A stretch of DNA of 64,000 bases, taken from the NCBI RefSeq assembly GCF_000423845.1, contig NZ_AUIT01000009.1:1-64000 (forward strand). The letters are read 5' to 3'. Each line of letters starts with the position of its first letter. The stretch's first letter is position 1. The translations under genes were made by a program, and so were the position numbers. Under the pieces are notes generated by a model, which was not told the DNA's origin, did no database searches, and worked only from the letters and a program-made list of their open reading frames with translations. The stretch comes from Thermodesulfobacterium hveragerdense DSM 12571. Lineage in GTDB: Bacteria; Desulfobacterota; Thermodesulfobacteria; Thermodesulfobacteriales; Thermodesulfobacteriaceae. This document shows positions 44,212 through 52,471 of this stretch, piece by piece.

Positions 44212-45996
44212 TTAATAAAATCCTATCCCAAAATTGCTAATTTCAACAGTTTGAGTGCTACCTCCGGTTGCCTGAGTAAACCCAAACTTGACCGAACTCA
44301 TAGAAGAAGGTAATTGAAAACAATGATAAATTGTAGGGGTTGACGAGTAATCAAGGGTTAAATCATTACAATTAATGCAGTCAACCCATGCTTTGATAAG
44401 GGCATAGTTTTGAGGATTGGAACCACAGTTATTACAGTTTGGATTACACTTTGTGTGAATTTCTATCCTTACCGAATGTTTCACGCCATCCTCTAACCAG
44501 GTAGGATTGCTGGTATAACGACACCCTGGATCTTGATTATTACATAAAGGATTTGAGCCCATCGTAGTAGAACTACCGTGTGTCACACTGCCTCTTTTAA
44601 CGATGGCAATATGATTATAAGTCCCTGGATCGTTCCTTCCTCCATTCGGATAGATATCAAATTCAACCGCCACAGAATCATAGGACAAACCATCAAAACC
44701 TAACCTCTCTCCAGTACCCCCACAGACATTTGTAGGCATACTCTCAGCAACCACAGCACAAGTAAAACCATCTGCGTAATTTCTTGAATCAGATGAGGTA
44801 TCAGGGTTGAGAAACCTAAACTCAAAATAAGCCCTCATGGTTTTGCCATTGAGCTGATAAGAAGAGGGGAACCAAAAACAACCAAAAGTGTTGCCTTGGT
44901 TTCCTCCTAATTGTAAAACGTTACCAAATACATTAACTGCATTTTGATTGTTTTCCGTTTGTAAAAATTGATTGATGTTGTTATCAAAGGACACCATAGC
45001 TCCTTGAGGTCCTCCTGTAGAAGAAGAAGTTGACGGATTTATCGTAAGCACCAAGGTCTTTTGGGCGATGTTATCGTTCCCTCCGTTAGGGTCTTGGTTA
45101 TCTCTTACAAAGATGGTTAAAGAAAAACTTCCCTGCTGTGAAGGGGATCCTGTTAAAGTTAAAACATCAGCTTGTCCCCAGGATGTTTCATCCAGACTCA
45201 AACAATCGTTTGAAGTAGCATTAGGATTTATGTTAATACCAGGTAATGTACCATTAACCTGAACACACCATCTATACTTCCCGTTTCCTACTAAAAAAGG
45301 AACACCTCCTTGGGCATAAACTGTAGCACTGTATTGAGAACCAACATACCCATAAGGAAGTTCGTTGTTCAAAATCTTAAGTTGGGCTCCTTGACAACCT
45401 ATCTTTATTCTCATTTCTTCTAAAGTAATCCATTTGACTACATCGTCATACTCTTCTGGTCTTGCCAAATCGTATGGATAACCATCTATGTTAGGGGTTC
45501 CCTGAGTATAAACTATATAACATGTTTTACCTGAAGGACAAGAAGTAGCATTAGAACCAGTTTGGACATTATAATTTGGACCACCACTTACCACTATAAA
45601 AGCTACATTTTCAATCCGATTTGTACAGGTTGCATCTAAACATACTACCAAATTGGAAGTCCTTTTTCCACAAATTCCTTCTGATGGGTTGTTAGGATTA
45701 CTGGTTAAATTTAGGTCAACAAAATAAACCAGTGGTTTATTCCACGGGTCATAAGGATTTCTTACTATCTGGGTAAACTCTGTAGAAAGAGGAAGTCTGT
45801 TTTCACGAGCAGCAAAACCTATCACAGATTCCACAGCTGCATTAACGATTTCTTTGGCTTCTGTAAGCTTAGCTCTTTTAGTAAGAACCCCAACTAAACT
45901 TGCACCTAAACCAATAAGAAATCCCAAGATTATCAACACGATAGCAATTTCTATAAGAGTAAAACCTTTTGTATTCTTTATCTCAAAGCTTTTCAT
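44212..45996 (-). CDS. Prepilin with C-terminal L-type lectin-like domain (putative pilus adhesin)
   Basis: A 594-residue protein that begins with a class III prepilin signal (KG then FTLIEIAIVLIILGFLIGLG; cleavage after Gly11). A pilin-like stalk (to about residue 200) is followed by an Ig/cadherin-like region (NNELPYGYVGSQYSATVYAQ to about 330), a Ser/Thr/Gly hinge and, from about 340, an L-type lectin-like fold: YADGFTCAVVAES, YDSVAVEFDIYPNG, NDPGTYNHIAIVKRG and SVKFGFTQATGG. The AVEFD and NHIAI elements resemble the metal/sugar site of legume-type lectins. Many cysteines suggest disulfide stabilisation. It could be a tip adhesin of the pilus. The lectin call is by fold pattern, and sugar binding is not shown. 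Confidence 0.75.
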   Translation of the reverse strand: MKSFEIKNTKGFTLIEIAIVLIILGFLIGLGASLVGVLTKRAKLTEAKEIVNAAVESVIGFAARENRLPLSTEFTQIVRNPYDPWNKPLVYFVDLNLTSNPNNPSEGICGKRTSNLVVCLDATCTNRIENVAFIVVSGGPNYNVQTGSNATSCPSGKTCYIVYTQGTPNIDGYPYDLARPEEYDDVVKWITLEEMRIKIGCQGAQLKILNNELPYGYVGSQYSATVYAQGGVPFLVGNGKYRWCVQVNGTLPGININPNATSNDCLSLDETSWGQADVLTLTGSPSQQGSFSLTIFVRDNQDPNGGNDNIAQKTLVLTINPSTSSSTGGPQGAMVSFDNNINQFLQTENNQNAVNVFGNVLQLGGNQGNTFGCFWFPSSYQLNGKTMRAYFEFRFLNPDTSSDSRNYADGFTCAVVAESMPTNVCGGTGERLGFDGLSYDSVAVEFDIYPNGGRNDPGTYNHIAIVKRGSVTHGSSTTMGSNPLCNNQDPGCRYTSNPTWLEDGVKHSVRIEIHTKCNPNCNNCGSNPQNYALIKAWVDCINCNDLTLDYSSTPTIYHCFQLPSSMSSVKFGFTQATGGSTQTVEISNFGIGFY

Positions 45997-46005
45997 GTTT
46001 TGAGT

Positions 46006-46036
46006 AGAGGATACTTAAGGTTTTCAGGTATCCTCT
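46006..46036 (-). other. Intercistronic hairpin between the two pilin genes
   Basis: AGAGGATAC (46006-46014) and GTATCCTCT (46028-46036) form a perfect 9-bp stem in the 48-base gap between the major-pilin-like gene and the lectin prepilin gene. No U-run follows on the minus strand. It probably stabilises or partly ends the abundant pilin message, so that less of the downstream assembly genes is made. Confidence 0.6.
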
Positions 46037-46044
46037 TAGATTAT

Positions 46045-46659
46045 TTAAAAATTCATCCAAATATCTAAATATCCAGAAGAAGGATAGTCATTACCATTGC
46101 ATGTAGCACCAGCATATCTTGCTATTGATCCAGTGGTACATTTACCGTCATCCATAGCTCTATCAATGGCTGCTGCTGCTTGAGCTTCTAAATTTCTAAG
46201 GGTAATCCATAAACCTGACTTTATTTGTCCACCAACAGTGTAAGTTCCGGTAAACATATCTATAGGTCCACCAAACACATGCTTTGGCACCATAGAGGTT
46301 GGATTATTATCCGTAGGATCACCAGAAATAATATTAGAATACTTTAAATGTCTCCATAGATTGCATGATTCTTCACCAGCAGTATCACAATAACCTCCCT
46401 CTACCCAACCATTGCCATTCCCATTCGGTGCACCTGTAAATTTGTTTGAAGCTGTAGGATCATCGCCTGGATAATATCCATACTTGTCATAATAGGTATA
46501 AAAAGCTGCGGTAAACTCTTTAAGTTGGCTTTGAATCCTTTTAATCTTAGCATTATATATTAACTCCTGTCCTTTAAATATGGCACCTAATATGATACCA
46601 ATAATCACAAGCACAATCGCCAATTCAACCAACGTAAACCCTCGCACCTTACGCCTCAT
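46045..46659 (-). CDS. Type IV pilin, probable main pilin of the MSHA-type locus
   Basis: A 204-residue prepilin with a short basic leader (MRRKVRG) and the processed N-terminus FTLVELAIVLVIIGIILGAI carrying the conserved Glu5. The tail includes YYDKYGYYPGDDPTASNKF and two cysteine pairs. It is the first gene of the pilus operon, has the strongest promoter seen in the window and a full SD (AGGAGGTGAT), which fits a highly expressed major pilin. Confidence 0.85.
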   Translation of the reverse strand: MRRKVRGFTLVELAIVLVIIGIILGAIFKGQELIYNAKIKRIQSQLKEFTAAFYTYYDKYGYYPGDDPTASNKFTGAPNGNGNGWVEGGYCDTAGEESCNLWRHLKYSNIISGDPTDNNPTSMVPKHVFGGPIDMFTGTYTVGGQIKSGLWITLRNLEAQAAAAIDRAMDDGKCTTGSIARYAGATCNGNDYPSSGYLDIWMNF

Positions 46660-46696
46660 AGTATCACCTCCTGCAATTTTTAAAAATTTTTATTTC

Positions 46697-46725
46697 ATTT
46701 TATTTATTGCTCAATACTTTGTCAA
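46697..46725 (-). promoter_or_regulatory. Strong sigma70 promoter of the pilus operon
   Basis: Minus strand TTGACA (46725-46720), exactly 17 bases, then TAAAAT (46702-46697). The -10 lies about 38 bases before the pilin start codon, leaving a leader of about 30 bases with a full-length SD. This is the best consensus promoter in the window. Confidence 0.8.
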
Positions 46726-46954
46726 GACCTCGCGTTCGATCAAAAAAATTATCCCTGAAATTAAGAATAGTTAGATCAAAATTCTGTCCCTAAAGTTAAA
46801 ATTCCCTTCCTAATAACCAATTTTTAAAGGATAGAGAGGGAAAAAATGGGTAGTATTTCATTAATTATAATCTAAATTTTAAAGAAAGACTTAAGGAAAG
46901 TTAGGGTATAAAAATAGCTTGACCTTTTTTAGAGGTTCTTCTAAAATTTTTTAT
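46726..46954. other. Divergent intergenic region between pilus and bd-like operons
   Basis: About 230 AT-rich bases upstream of the pilin promoter, before the plus-strand bd-like operon. A TATAAA (46907-46912) lies upstream of the plus-strand gene but has no matching -35 hexamer. No ORF, RNA gene or repeat of note was found. Confidence 0.4.
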
Positions 46955-47998
46955 ATGGAAAACTTGGTTTTTTATCCTGAAAAACTTCCTTTTTATTCTT
47001 CATTCTTAATTTTCTTAGAGCATACCTTCTTTCTCCTCCATATCTTGCTTATCAATCTTATTTTAGGATGGTCGATGTTTTTTGCATACCAACAGTTAAA
47101 AGAAGACTTCCTTCCGGAAACTGCTCGTCTTTTTCTTAAGAAAAAACCGATTCTGTTTGCTTTAGCTATCAACATGGCCATCCCTGCCCTTCTTTTCCTT
47201 CAGGTAGTCTATGGACCTCTATTTTTTACAAGTTCTATCATACTTGCTACCTATTGGATGCTTATCATCCCTTCTGTTATCTTGGTCTACTATCTTTCTT
47301 ACCTCATCTCTAAGAAAAGTTCTTCTCAAAAGCCTTTCAAACCTTTTATTTTTATTCAAGCTTTTATCCTTCTTTATATAGTCTTTATCTTAATAAGCAA
47401 CCTTACACTTCTGGAAAACCCCGAAAAGTGGCACGTCTATTTTGCTAATAGAAAAGGCACCTATCTGCCCTTAGATATACCTTATCTATATTTTAAATAT
47501 CTACATTTTTTGGTAGGGTCTTTGGCTGTAAGCGGTTTGAGCTTAGGGATTTTGGGACATTATAAAAACGATAAAATGTGCCTTATAAAAGGGCTAAACC
47601 TATTTTTTTACTTAACCCTGTTGCAAATAGGAGTAGGAATAGCCTTTCTATTATCTCTACCTTCAGAGATAAGAGGCTTATTTTTAGGCAATGACCCAAA
47701 AGTTGCTTTCTTTTTTTACTTAAGCATTGTTTGTGTTATCGGTTCTCTATATTTTAGCAAAAAGCATCACTTAAAACTAACTACATCGTTTTTTATACTT
47801 ACCCTTATTTTTATGGTAGTAAACAGGTTTAACTTGAGAGCCCTTCAGTTGTCTTCTTATTATCAAACAGAACTGTTGCAAGTTTCTCCTCAAATGGATG
47901 TTTTCTTGGTGTTTTTACTGTTTTTGGGGTTAGGGATTGTTACGGTGTATTACTTTTTAAAAAATAGTTTCTCTAAGCAGGGAGAAAGAAAAGTATGA
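46955..47998 (+). CDS. CydA-related membrane subunit of a cytochrome bd-superfamily complex
   Basis: A 347-residue membrane protein with about nine spans and little resemblance to CydB. The N-terminus FLEHTFFLLHILLINLILGW looks like the first helices of CydA, and FKYLHFLVGSLAVSGLSLGI resembles the CydA helix bearing the haem b558 His. Both His residues could bind haem. The start at ATG 46955 is chosen over an upstream TTG at 46919; neither has a clear ribosome site. The stop overlaps the start of the fused multihaem gene by 4 bases, so the products are probably partners. The name is tentative; it may be a second CydA-like subunit. Confidence 0.6.
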   Translation: MENLVFYPEKLPFYSSFLIFLEHTFFLLHILLINLILGWSMFFAYQQLKEDFLPETARLFLKKKPILFALAINMAIPALLFLQVVYGPLFFTSSIILATYWMLIIPSVILVYYLSYLISKKSSSQKPFKPFIFIQAFILLYIVFILISNLTLLENPEKWHVYFANRKGTYLPLDIPYLYFKYLHFLVGSLAVSGLSLGILGHYKNDKMCLIKGLNLFFYLTLLQIGVGIAFLLSLPSEIRGLFLGNDPKVAFFFYLSIVCVIGSLYFSKKHHLKLTTSFFILTLIFMVVNRFNLRALQLSSYYQTELLQVSPQMDVFLVFLLFLGLGIVTVYYFLKNSFSKQGERKV

Positions 47999-50667
47999 AC
48001 TATCCTGTTTGGGAAACTTATTTTATAAATCCTGGGCTTTGGGTAGCAATTATTGCGGTTTTTCATGTTTTTATTTCTCACTTTGCCGTAGGAGGAGGAA
48101 TCTTTCTCTGGTATACAGACAGACTTTCTGTGTTGACCAACGATCAAGACTTACGAGAATTTGTGCGTAAACATACCTGGTTTTTCCTTTTGATCACGAT
48201 GGTTTTGGGCGGGGTTTCTGGAGTAGGTATTTGGTTTATCATAGGGATTGCAAGCCCTGAGGCTACCTCAATCCTTATAAATCAGTTTGTTTTCTTCTGG
48301 GCTATAGAATGGGTGTTTTTCTTTGTGGAAATAGTAGCTCTTTTGATATACCACTACAAGTTCGATGAATTGTCTGACAAACTGCGTCTTAGGGTAGCGC
48401 TGCTATACGCCATCTCTGCCTGGATGAGCTTATTTGTCATAAACGGTATTATTTGTTTTATGTTAACTCCTGGAAAATGGTTAGAAACCAGAAATCCTTG
48501 GCACGGTTTTTTTAATCCTTCAAGCTTTCCAAGTCTATTTTTTAGAACAGGTATCAGCCTTATGTTGGCTGGTATCTTTGGAATTTTTAGTACTCTATTT
48601 TTCTCTCCCAAGGAGAAAAGACCTTTTCTTTTAAAATATAACGTAAAATGGCTTTATGTAGCCTTTCCTTTTATATTCTTTTCAAGTATTTGGTACTTTC
48701 TAACCGTCCCAGAACTATCTAAATTGTTTAACTTTTTGTTTAACAGACAGGTTCTGATGGCTAAAAAAGTTCTTTATGTTTCCTCTGCGTTGATTTATCT
48801 AATTTCTCTTGCTTTTTTAGTAAAAGTCAATCCTGGGTTACAAAGGTTATTAGCCTTTCTCCTTCTTTTTATAGGGTTGCTATGGTTAGGTAGTTTTGAA
48901 CATATAAGGGAGTATGCACGAAGACCTTATGTAATATATGGTTATCTTTATTCTTTTGGGATAAGGGTTGAGGAGGAAAAGAAACTTAACAGCGAAGGTT
49001 TTTTAAAACATGCAAGATGGGCTATGGTTAAAGAAGTTACAGAAGACAATAAAATTTTGGCGGGGAGAGAAATTTTCAACCTACAATGTCTATCCTGCCA
49101 CACCATAAAAGGGCTAAGAAACGATGTGGTTGAAAAAGCCCGGGGTTTTACCTACTTTGGAATGGTTTCCCAGTTATATGGACAAGGAAAAGTTCTTGGT
49201 TATATGCCTAAATTTATAGGTACAGAAAAAGAGAGAGAAGCTCTTGCTGCATTTATTGTTAAAGAACTTTTAAGAAAACCTGAAAATCCCCCTGAACTTA
49301 AACCTGTTATCAGAGAACTTAAAACTCAACCTTTTACCTTTGACCCACAAAAAGACCAGTATGTTATCTTTGTTTTTAGTCCTCTGGGTATGAAATGTGT
49401 TACCGATGCAGACAGATGGTTTAGTTTCTTATATCCTGGAAGCACTTTTGAAGCTTTGGTTATTAAGAGAGGGCCTAAACCTGAAATGCTTGACAACACA
49501 AAAGTTCAATTAGTTTACAAAGTTGAACCTGGTTTTGAAACACCCTCTAAACATGTCCTTTTCTGGGATTATGCTACAGAATTTTTTAACCAAACCATTC
49601 CTAAGGATTTAGGGTTAACTGGCAAAGGGCTTAACGGCACTTTTGATTGGGATGAAAAAAGAAAAATTTTTATAGCTAAGGGGATCCCTGTTTTACCTTA
49701 TAAAAACGACGGAACATACAACCCTTATCCTGTTTTTGAGATAGAAGCTGTAGATAAAGTTTCAGGCAAAGTTTTACAGCGCACCAAAGCCGTTTCTCCT
49801 GTAGCGACTGAGTTCCGTTGCTATGTGTGTCATGAAGGAGGCCCAAGATGGAATGGTGTAGCCGGTATCTCTGATCAAACAGCCATTAACATACTTAAAG
49901 CCCATGATAAAAACCATCAAACCAACTTCTATAAATCTGCTCTTCAAGGGAAACCTGTTTTCTGTCAAAAATGTCATGCCGATTTTATCGTAGGGAGTGA
50001 GGGAATAAAGGGTCATAATAGTTTTTCAGCAGCCATGCATGGATGGCATGCAAACTATATGCCCTATAAAGATGAAAAAGCCTGTTATTTATGTCATCCT
50101 GATCATCCCAAAGGAAATACCAAATGTTACAGAGATATTCATAAAAAATTAGGGTTAGAGTGTGTTGATTGTCATGGAAATATAGATCTTCATGCCACAT
50201 CTCTTCTCAAGAAAACGAACACAAAAACCTCCAAATTTTTGCTTGCACATCTCAACCCCCCAATACCTAAAGACCAGATAACACCAAGAAAGCCCTGGGT
50301 TCAGCAACCTGACTGTCTTAACTGCCATAAAGGCTTTCAAAAACCAGCTCAAGAGGCTAAGGGTTATAATAACTGGACTGAAGATGTCTCAGGCCTTTTC
50401 CGAGTAAGAAAGGATAACACACAAAAACTACCTTGTCTTGTCTGTCATGGCTCTCCCCATGCATTATATCCAGCTTTTAACCCCTATGGTATGGGTAGAG
50501 ATAACCTGCAACCTTTACAGTACCAGAAAAACATCTTACCTATAGGTGCAAACTTAAAATGTGAAGTATGTCATGTAAAAAAGATGAAGATACCTTTTCA
50601 TCATCCCAACCTTATAAGAACCTTTAGAAATACCAACCTTTTACCTTCTAAAAAAGCCTTAGAATAA
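47995..50667 (+). CDS. Cytochrome bd-superfamily subunit fused to an eight-haem cytochrome c domain
   Basis: An 890-residue protein. Residues 1 to about 325 are CydA-like: AVFHVFISHFAVGGGIFLWY (His24/29), AIEWVFFFVEIVALLIYHY (Glu105, Glu112) and FEHIREYARRPYVIYG, which resembles the GWxxxExGRQPW motif of CydA. At the place of the CydA b558 His there is FFRTGISLMLAG without His. Residues from about 350 carry a class I cytochrome c (CLSCH at 365, Met in GYMPKF), then seven further CxxCH sites (CYVCH, CQKCH, CYLCH, CVDCH, CLNCH, CLVCH, CEVCH) to the C-terminus. It looks like an oxidase fed by cytochrome c or carrying its own wire, not a plain quinol oxidase. Confidence 0.75.
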   Translation: MNYPVWETYFINPGLWVAIIAVFHVFISHFAVGGGIFLWYTDRLSVLTNDQDLREFVRKHTWFFLLITMVLGGVSGVGIWFIIGIASPEATSILINQFVFFWAIEWVFFFVEIVALLIYHYKFDELSDKLRLRVALLYAISAWMSLFVINGIICFMLTPGKWLETRNPWHGFFNPSSFPSLFFRTGISLMLAGIFGIFSTLFFSPKEKRPFLLKYNVKWLYVAFPFIFFSSIWYFLTVPELSKLFNFLFNRQVLMAKKVLYVSSALIYLISLAFLVKVNPGLQRLLAFLLLFIGLLWLGSFEHIREYARRPYVIYGYLYSFGIRVEEEKKLNSEGFLKHARWAMVKEVTEDNKILAGREIFNLQCLSCHTIKGLRNDVVEKARGFTYFGMVSQLYGQGKVLGYMPKFIGTEKEREALAAFIVKELLRKPENPPELKPVIRELKTQPFTFDPQKDQYVIFVFSPLGMKCVTDADRWFSFLYPGSTFEALVIKRGPKPEMLDNTKVQLVYKVEPGFETPSKHVLFWDYATEFFNQTIPKDLGLTGKGLNGTFDWDEKRKIFIAKGIPVLPYKNDGTYNPYPVFEIEAVDKVSGKVLQRTKAVSPVATEFRCYVCHEGGPRWNGVAGISDQTAINILKAHDKNHQTNFYKSALQGKPVFCQKCHADFIVGSEGIKGHNSFSAAMHGWHANYMPYKDEKACYLCHPDHPKGNTKCYRDIHKKLGLECVDCHGNIDLHATSLLKKTNTKTSKFLLAHLNPPIPKDQITPRKPWVQQPDCLNCHKGFQKPAQEAKGYNNWTEDVSGLFRVRKDNTQKLPCLVCHGSPHALYPAFNPYGMGRDNLQPLQYQKNILPIGANLKCEVCHVKKMKIPFHHPNLIRTFRNTNLLPSKKALE

Positions 50668-50671
50668 AGAC

Positions 50672-52471
50672 TTACAGCTCTATTCTCGTTAATACTCCGT
50701 GAAGTTTGGCAGGAGGAAGGTTGAGAAATTTAACAAAATGGGGGCTAATTTGTTTTATAAAGGCATAAATTTTCCACAGAGGATGTTGAGTCTCGATATC
50801 CTCGAGGCCATAAAAGATAACCCGTTCGTTTATACCCTGTTCTTTTAAGATATCTTCAACCTTAAGCCTTTCCATATAACCGTAAGCAATCTCAAAAAAC
50901 TTAGCTCCAGGGCAGATTTCTTCTAAAAAACTGGTGGTAATACCATAAGGCTCGTTTTTTCTTATTAGGGAAACAAAGATGTTTTCTTCATAGAGAATCC
51001 CATGAACAAAGATGTTTTCGATAACGTAGGGGGGAAAATGTTCAGGGTCACGGATAAAGTAAAGTGCCTTGCCTTGGATTTTAGGATTTTCTTTATAAAA
51101 TTTAGCAAAATTAGTCACAAATTCTTTCTGATTGAAAAACCTCAGGCTTTTATATAGTCTTTTTTGTCCTTGGGTATAAAGAAGTATTATGGAAAAAGGA
51201 ATTACAGCAAGTACCAGAGCCCAAAATCCTCCGTGAGGAAGCTTAAAAAGGGTTGAAGTAAAGTATAAAAAGGTGGTAGAAGTGGTTAAGACTGCAAGGA
51301 ATAAAAAAGGATATCGTTTTTTTAGATAAAAAATCGTGATGAGAAAAATCCCTGTAATGGTCATATTTCCTGTAACTGCAAGACCGTAAGCTGCTGCCAA
51401 ATTGGTAGAGGTTTGAAACTCAAACATGATAAAAACCACGGCTAAGAAAAGAAACCAATTGATCGTTCCTATGTAAATCTGAGAATGTAGCTCAGGAGAA
51501 GTATACTTTACTCTCATTAAAGGCAAATATCTGGCAGACATCGCCTGATAAACCACACTAAACATACAGCTGATCATAGCTTGAGAGGCGATCACCGTTG
51601 CCATCAACGCTAAACACAAAAAAGGCACATAAGCTGGGGCAAAGGTATTTAAACACATCTCAAAAAGAATGCTTTTCGACTCCGGATGTCTTAAAAGAAA
51701 AGCCCCTTGGCCAAAATAGTTCACCACCAGGGCTGTTAGAACTAAATACCAAGCTCTTTTTATGGGTTTTGCCCCAAGATGCCCCATGTCAGCATACATA
51801 GCTTCACTACCTGTAGCACAAAGGATAACCTCTCCTAAGATCAGGTAGGCCTTCCACCCGTTTTGTTTGAAAAACTCTAAGGCATACCAAGGGTTTATCG
51901 CTAAGATAACTTCAGGACTCAAAAACAAGTTTAAAAACCCAAGGATAAAAAGATTTAAAAACCAAAGGCTCATGATAGGGCCAAAAGCCCCTGAAACCTT
52001 TTCTGTCCCTCTTTTCTGAAAATAAAACAAACCTAAAGCAATTAACACACTGAGTAAAACTACCTCTGTTTTTTCTAAAGGTCTTAACCCAGGGATATAA
52101 GAAATTCCTTCTACAGCACTCATTATACTTATGGCAGGGGTGATAACCCCATCTCCCATAAGAAAGGAAATACCTATAAAAGACAAAAAAACCACCGAGC
52201 CTAAAAATCTCTTACGACCTCTTAATAAAGTACGCAAAATCTCAGAAAGAATTAAAGTGCCTCCTTCTCCTCGCAAACTAAGACTCATAGCTAAGACGGT
52301 GTATTGAATGGTAGGGATGATAATCAAAGTCCAAAAGATCAAGGATAATACGCCTAAAACATTTTCTTTCGTGGGTGGCAGAAAAAGGAAAATAACAGGT
52401 AAGGTATAGATAGGACTTGTTCCTATGTCTCCAAAAACAAGCCCTATAGCCTTAACAATTTTTTGGCTCAT
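50672..52471 (-). CDS. kup: KUP-family potassium uptake protein
   Basis: A 599-residue transporter with about twelve spans and a C-terminal soluble tail. The family start FGDIGTSPIYTLPVIF, SLSLRGEGGTLILSEILRTL, VITPAISIMSAVEGI and GSEAMYADMGHLGAKPIKRA are all present. It imports K+ with protons. Its stop lies 4 bases from the stop of the convergent multihaem gene, and it begins one base after proS. Confidence 0.92.
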   Translation of the reverse strand: MSQKIVKAIGLVFGDIGTSPIYTLPVIFLFLPPTKENVLGVLSLIFWTLIIIPTIQYTVLAMSLSLRGEGGTLILSEILRTLLRGRKRFLGSVVFLSFIGISFLMGDGVITPAISIMSAVEGISYIPGLRPLEKTEVVLLSVLIALGLFYFQKRGTEKVSGAFGPIMSLWFLNLFILGFLNLFLSPEVILAINPWYALEFFKQNGWKAYLILGEVILCATGSEAMYADMGHLGAKPIKRAWYLVLTALVVNYFGQGAFLLRHPESKSILFEMCLNTFAPAYVPFLCLALMATVIASQAMISCMFSVVYQAMSARYLPLMRVKYTSPELHSQIYIGTINWFLFLAVVFIMFEFQTSTNLAAAYGLAVTGNMTITGIFLITIFYLKKRYPFLFLAVLTTSTTFLYFTSTLFKLPHGGFWALVLAVIPFSIILLYTQGQKRLYKSLRFFNQKEFVTNFAKFYKENPKIQGKALYFIRDPEHFPPYVIENIFVHGILYEENIFVSLIRKNEPYGITTSFLEEICPGAKFFEIAYGYMERLKVEDILKEQGINERVIFYGLEDIETQHPLWKIYAFIKQISPHFVKFLNLPPAKLHGVLTRIEL

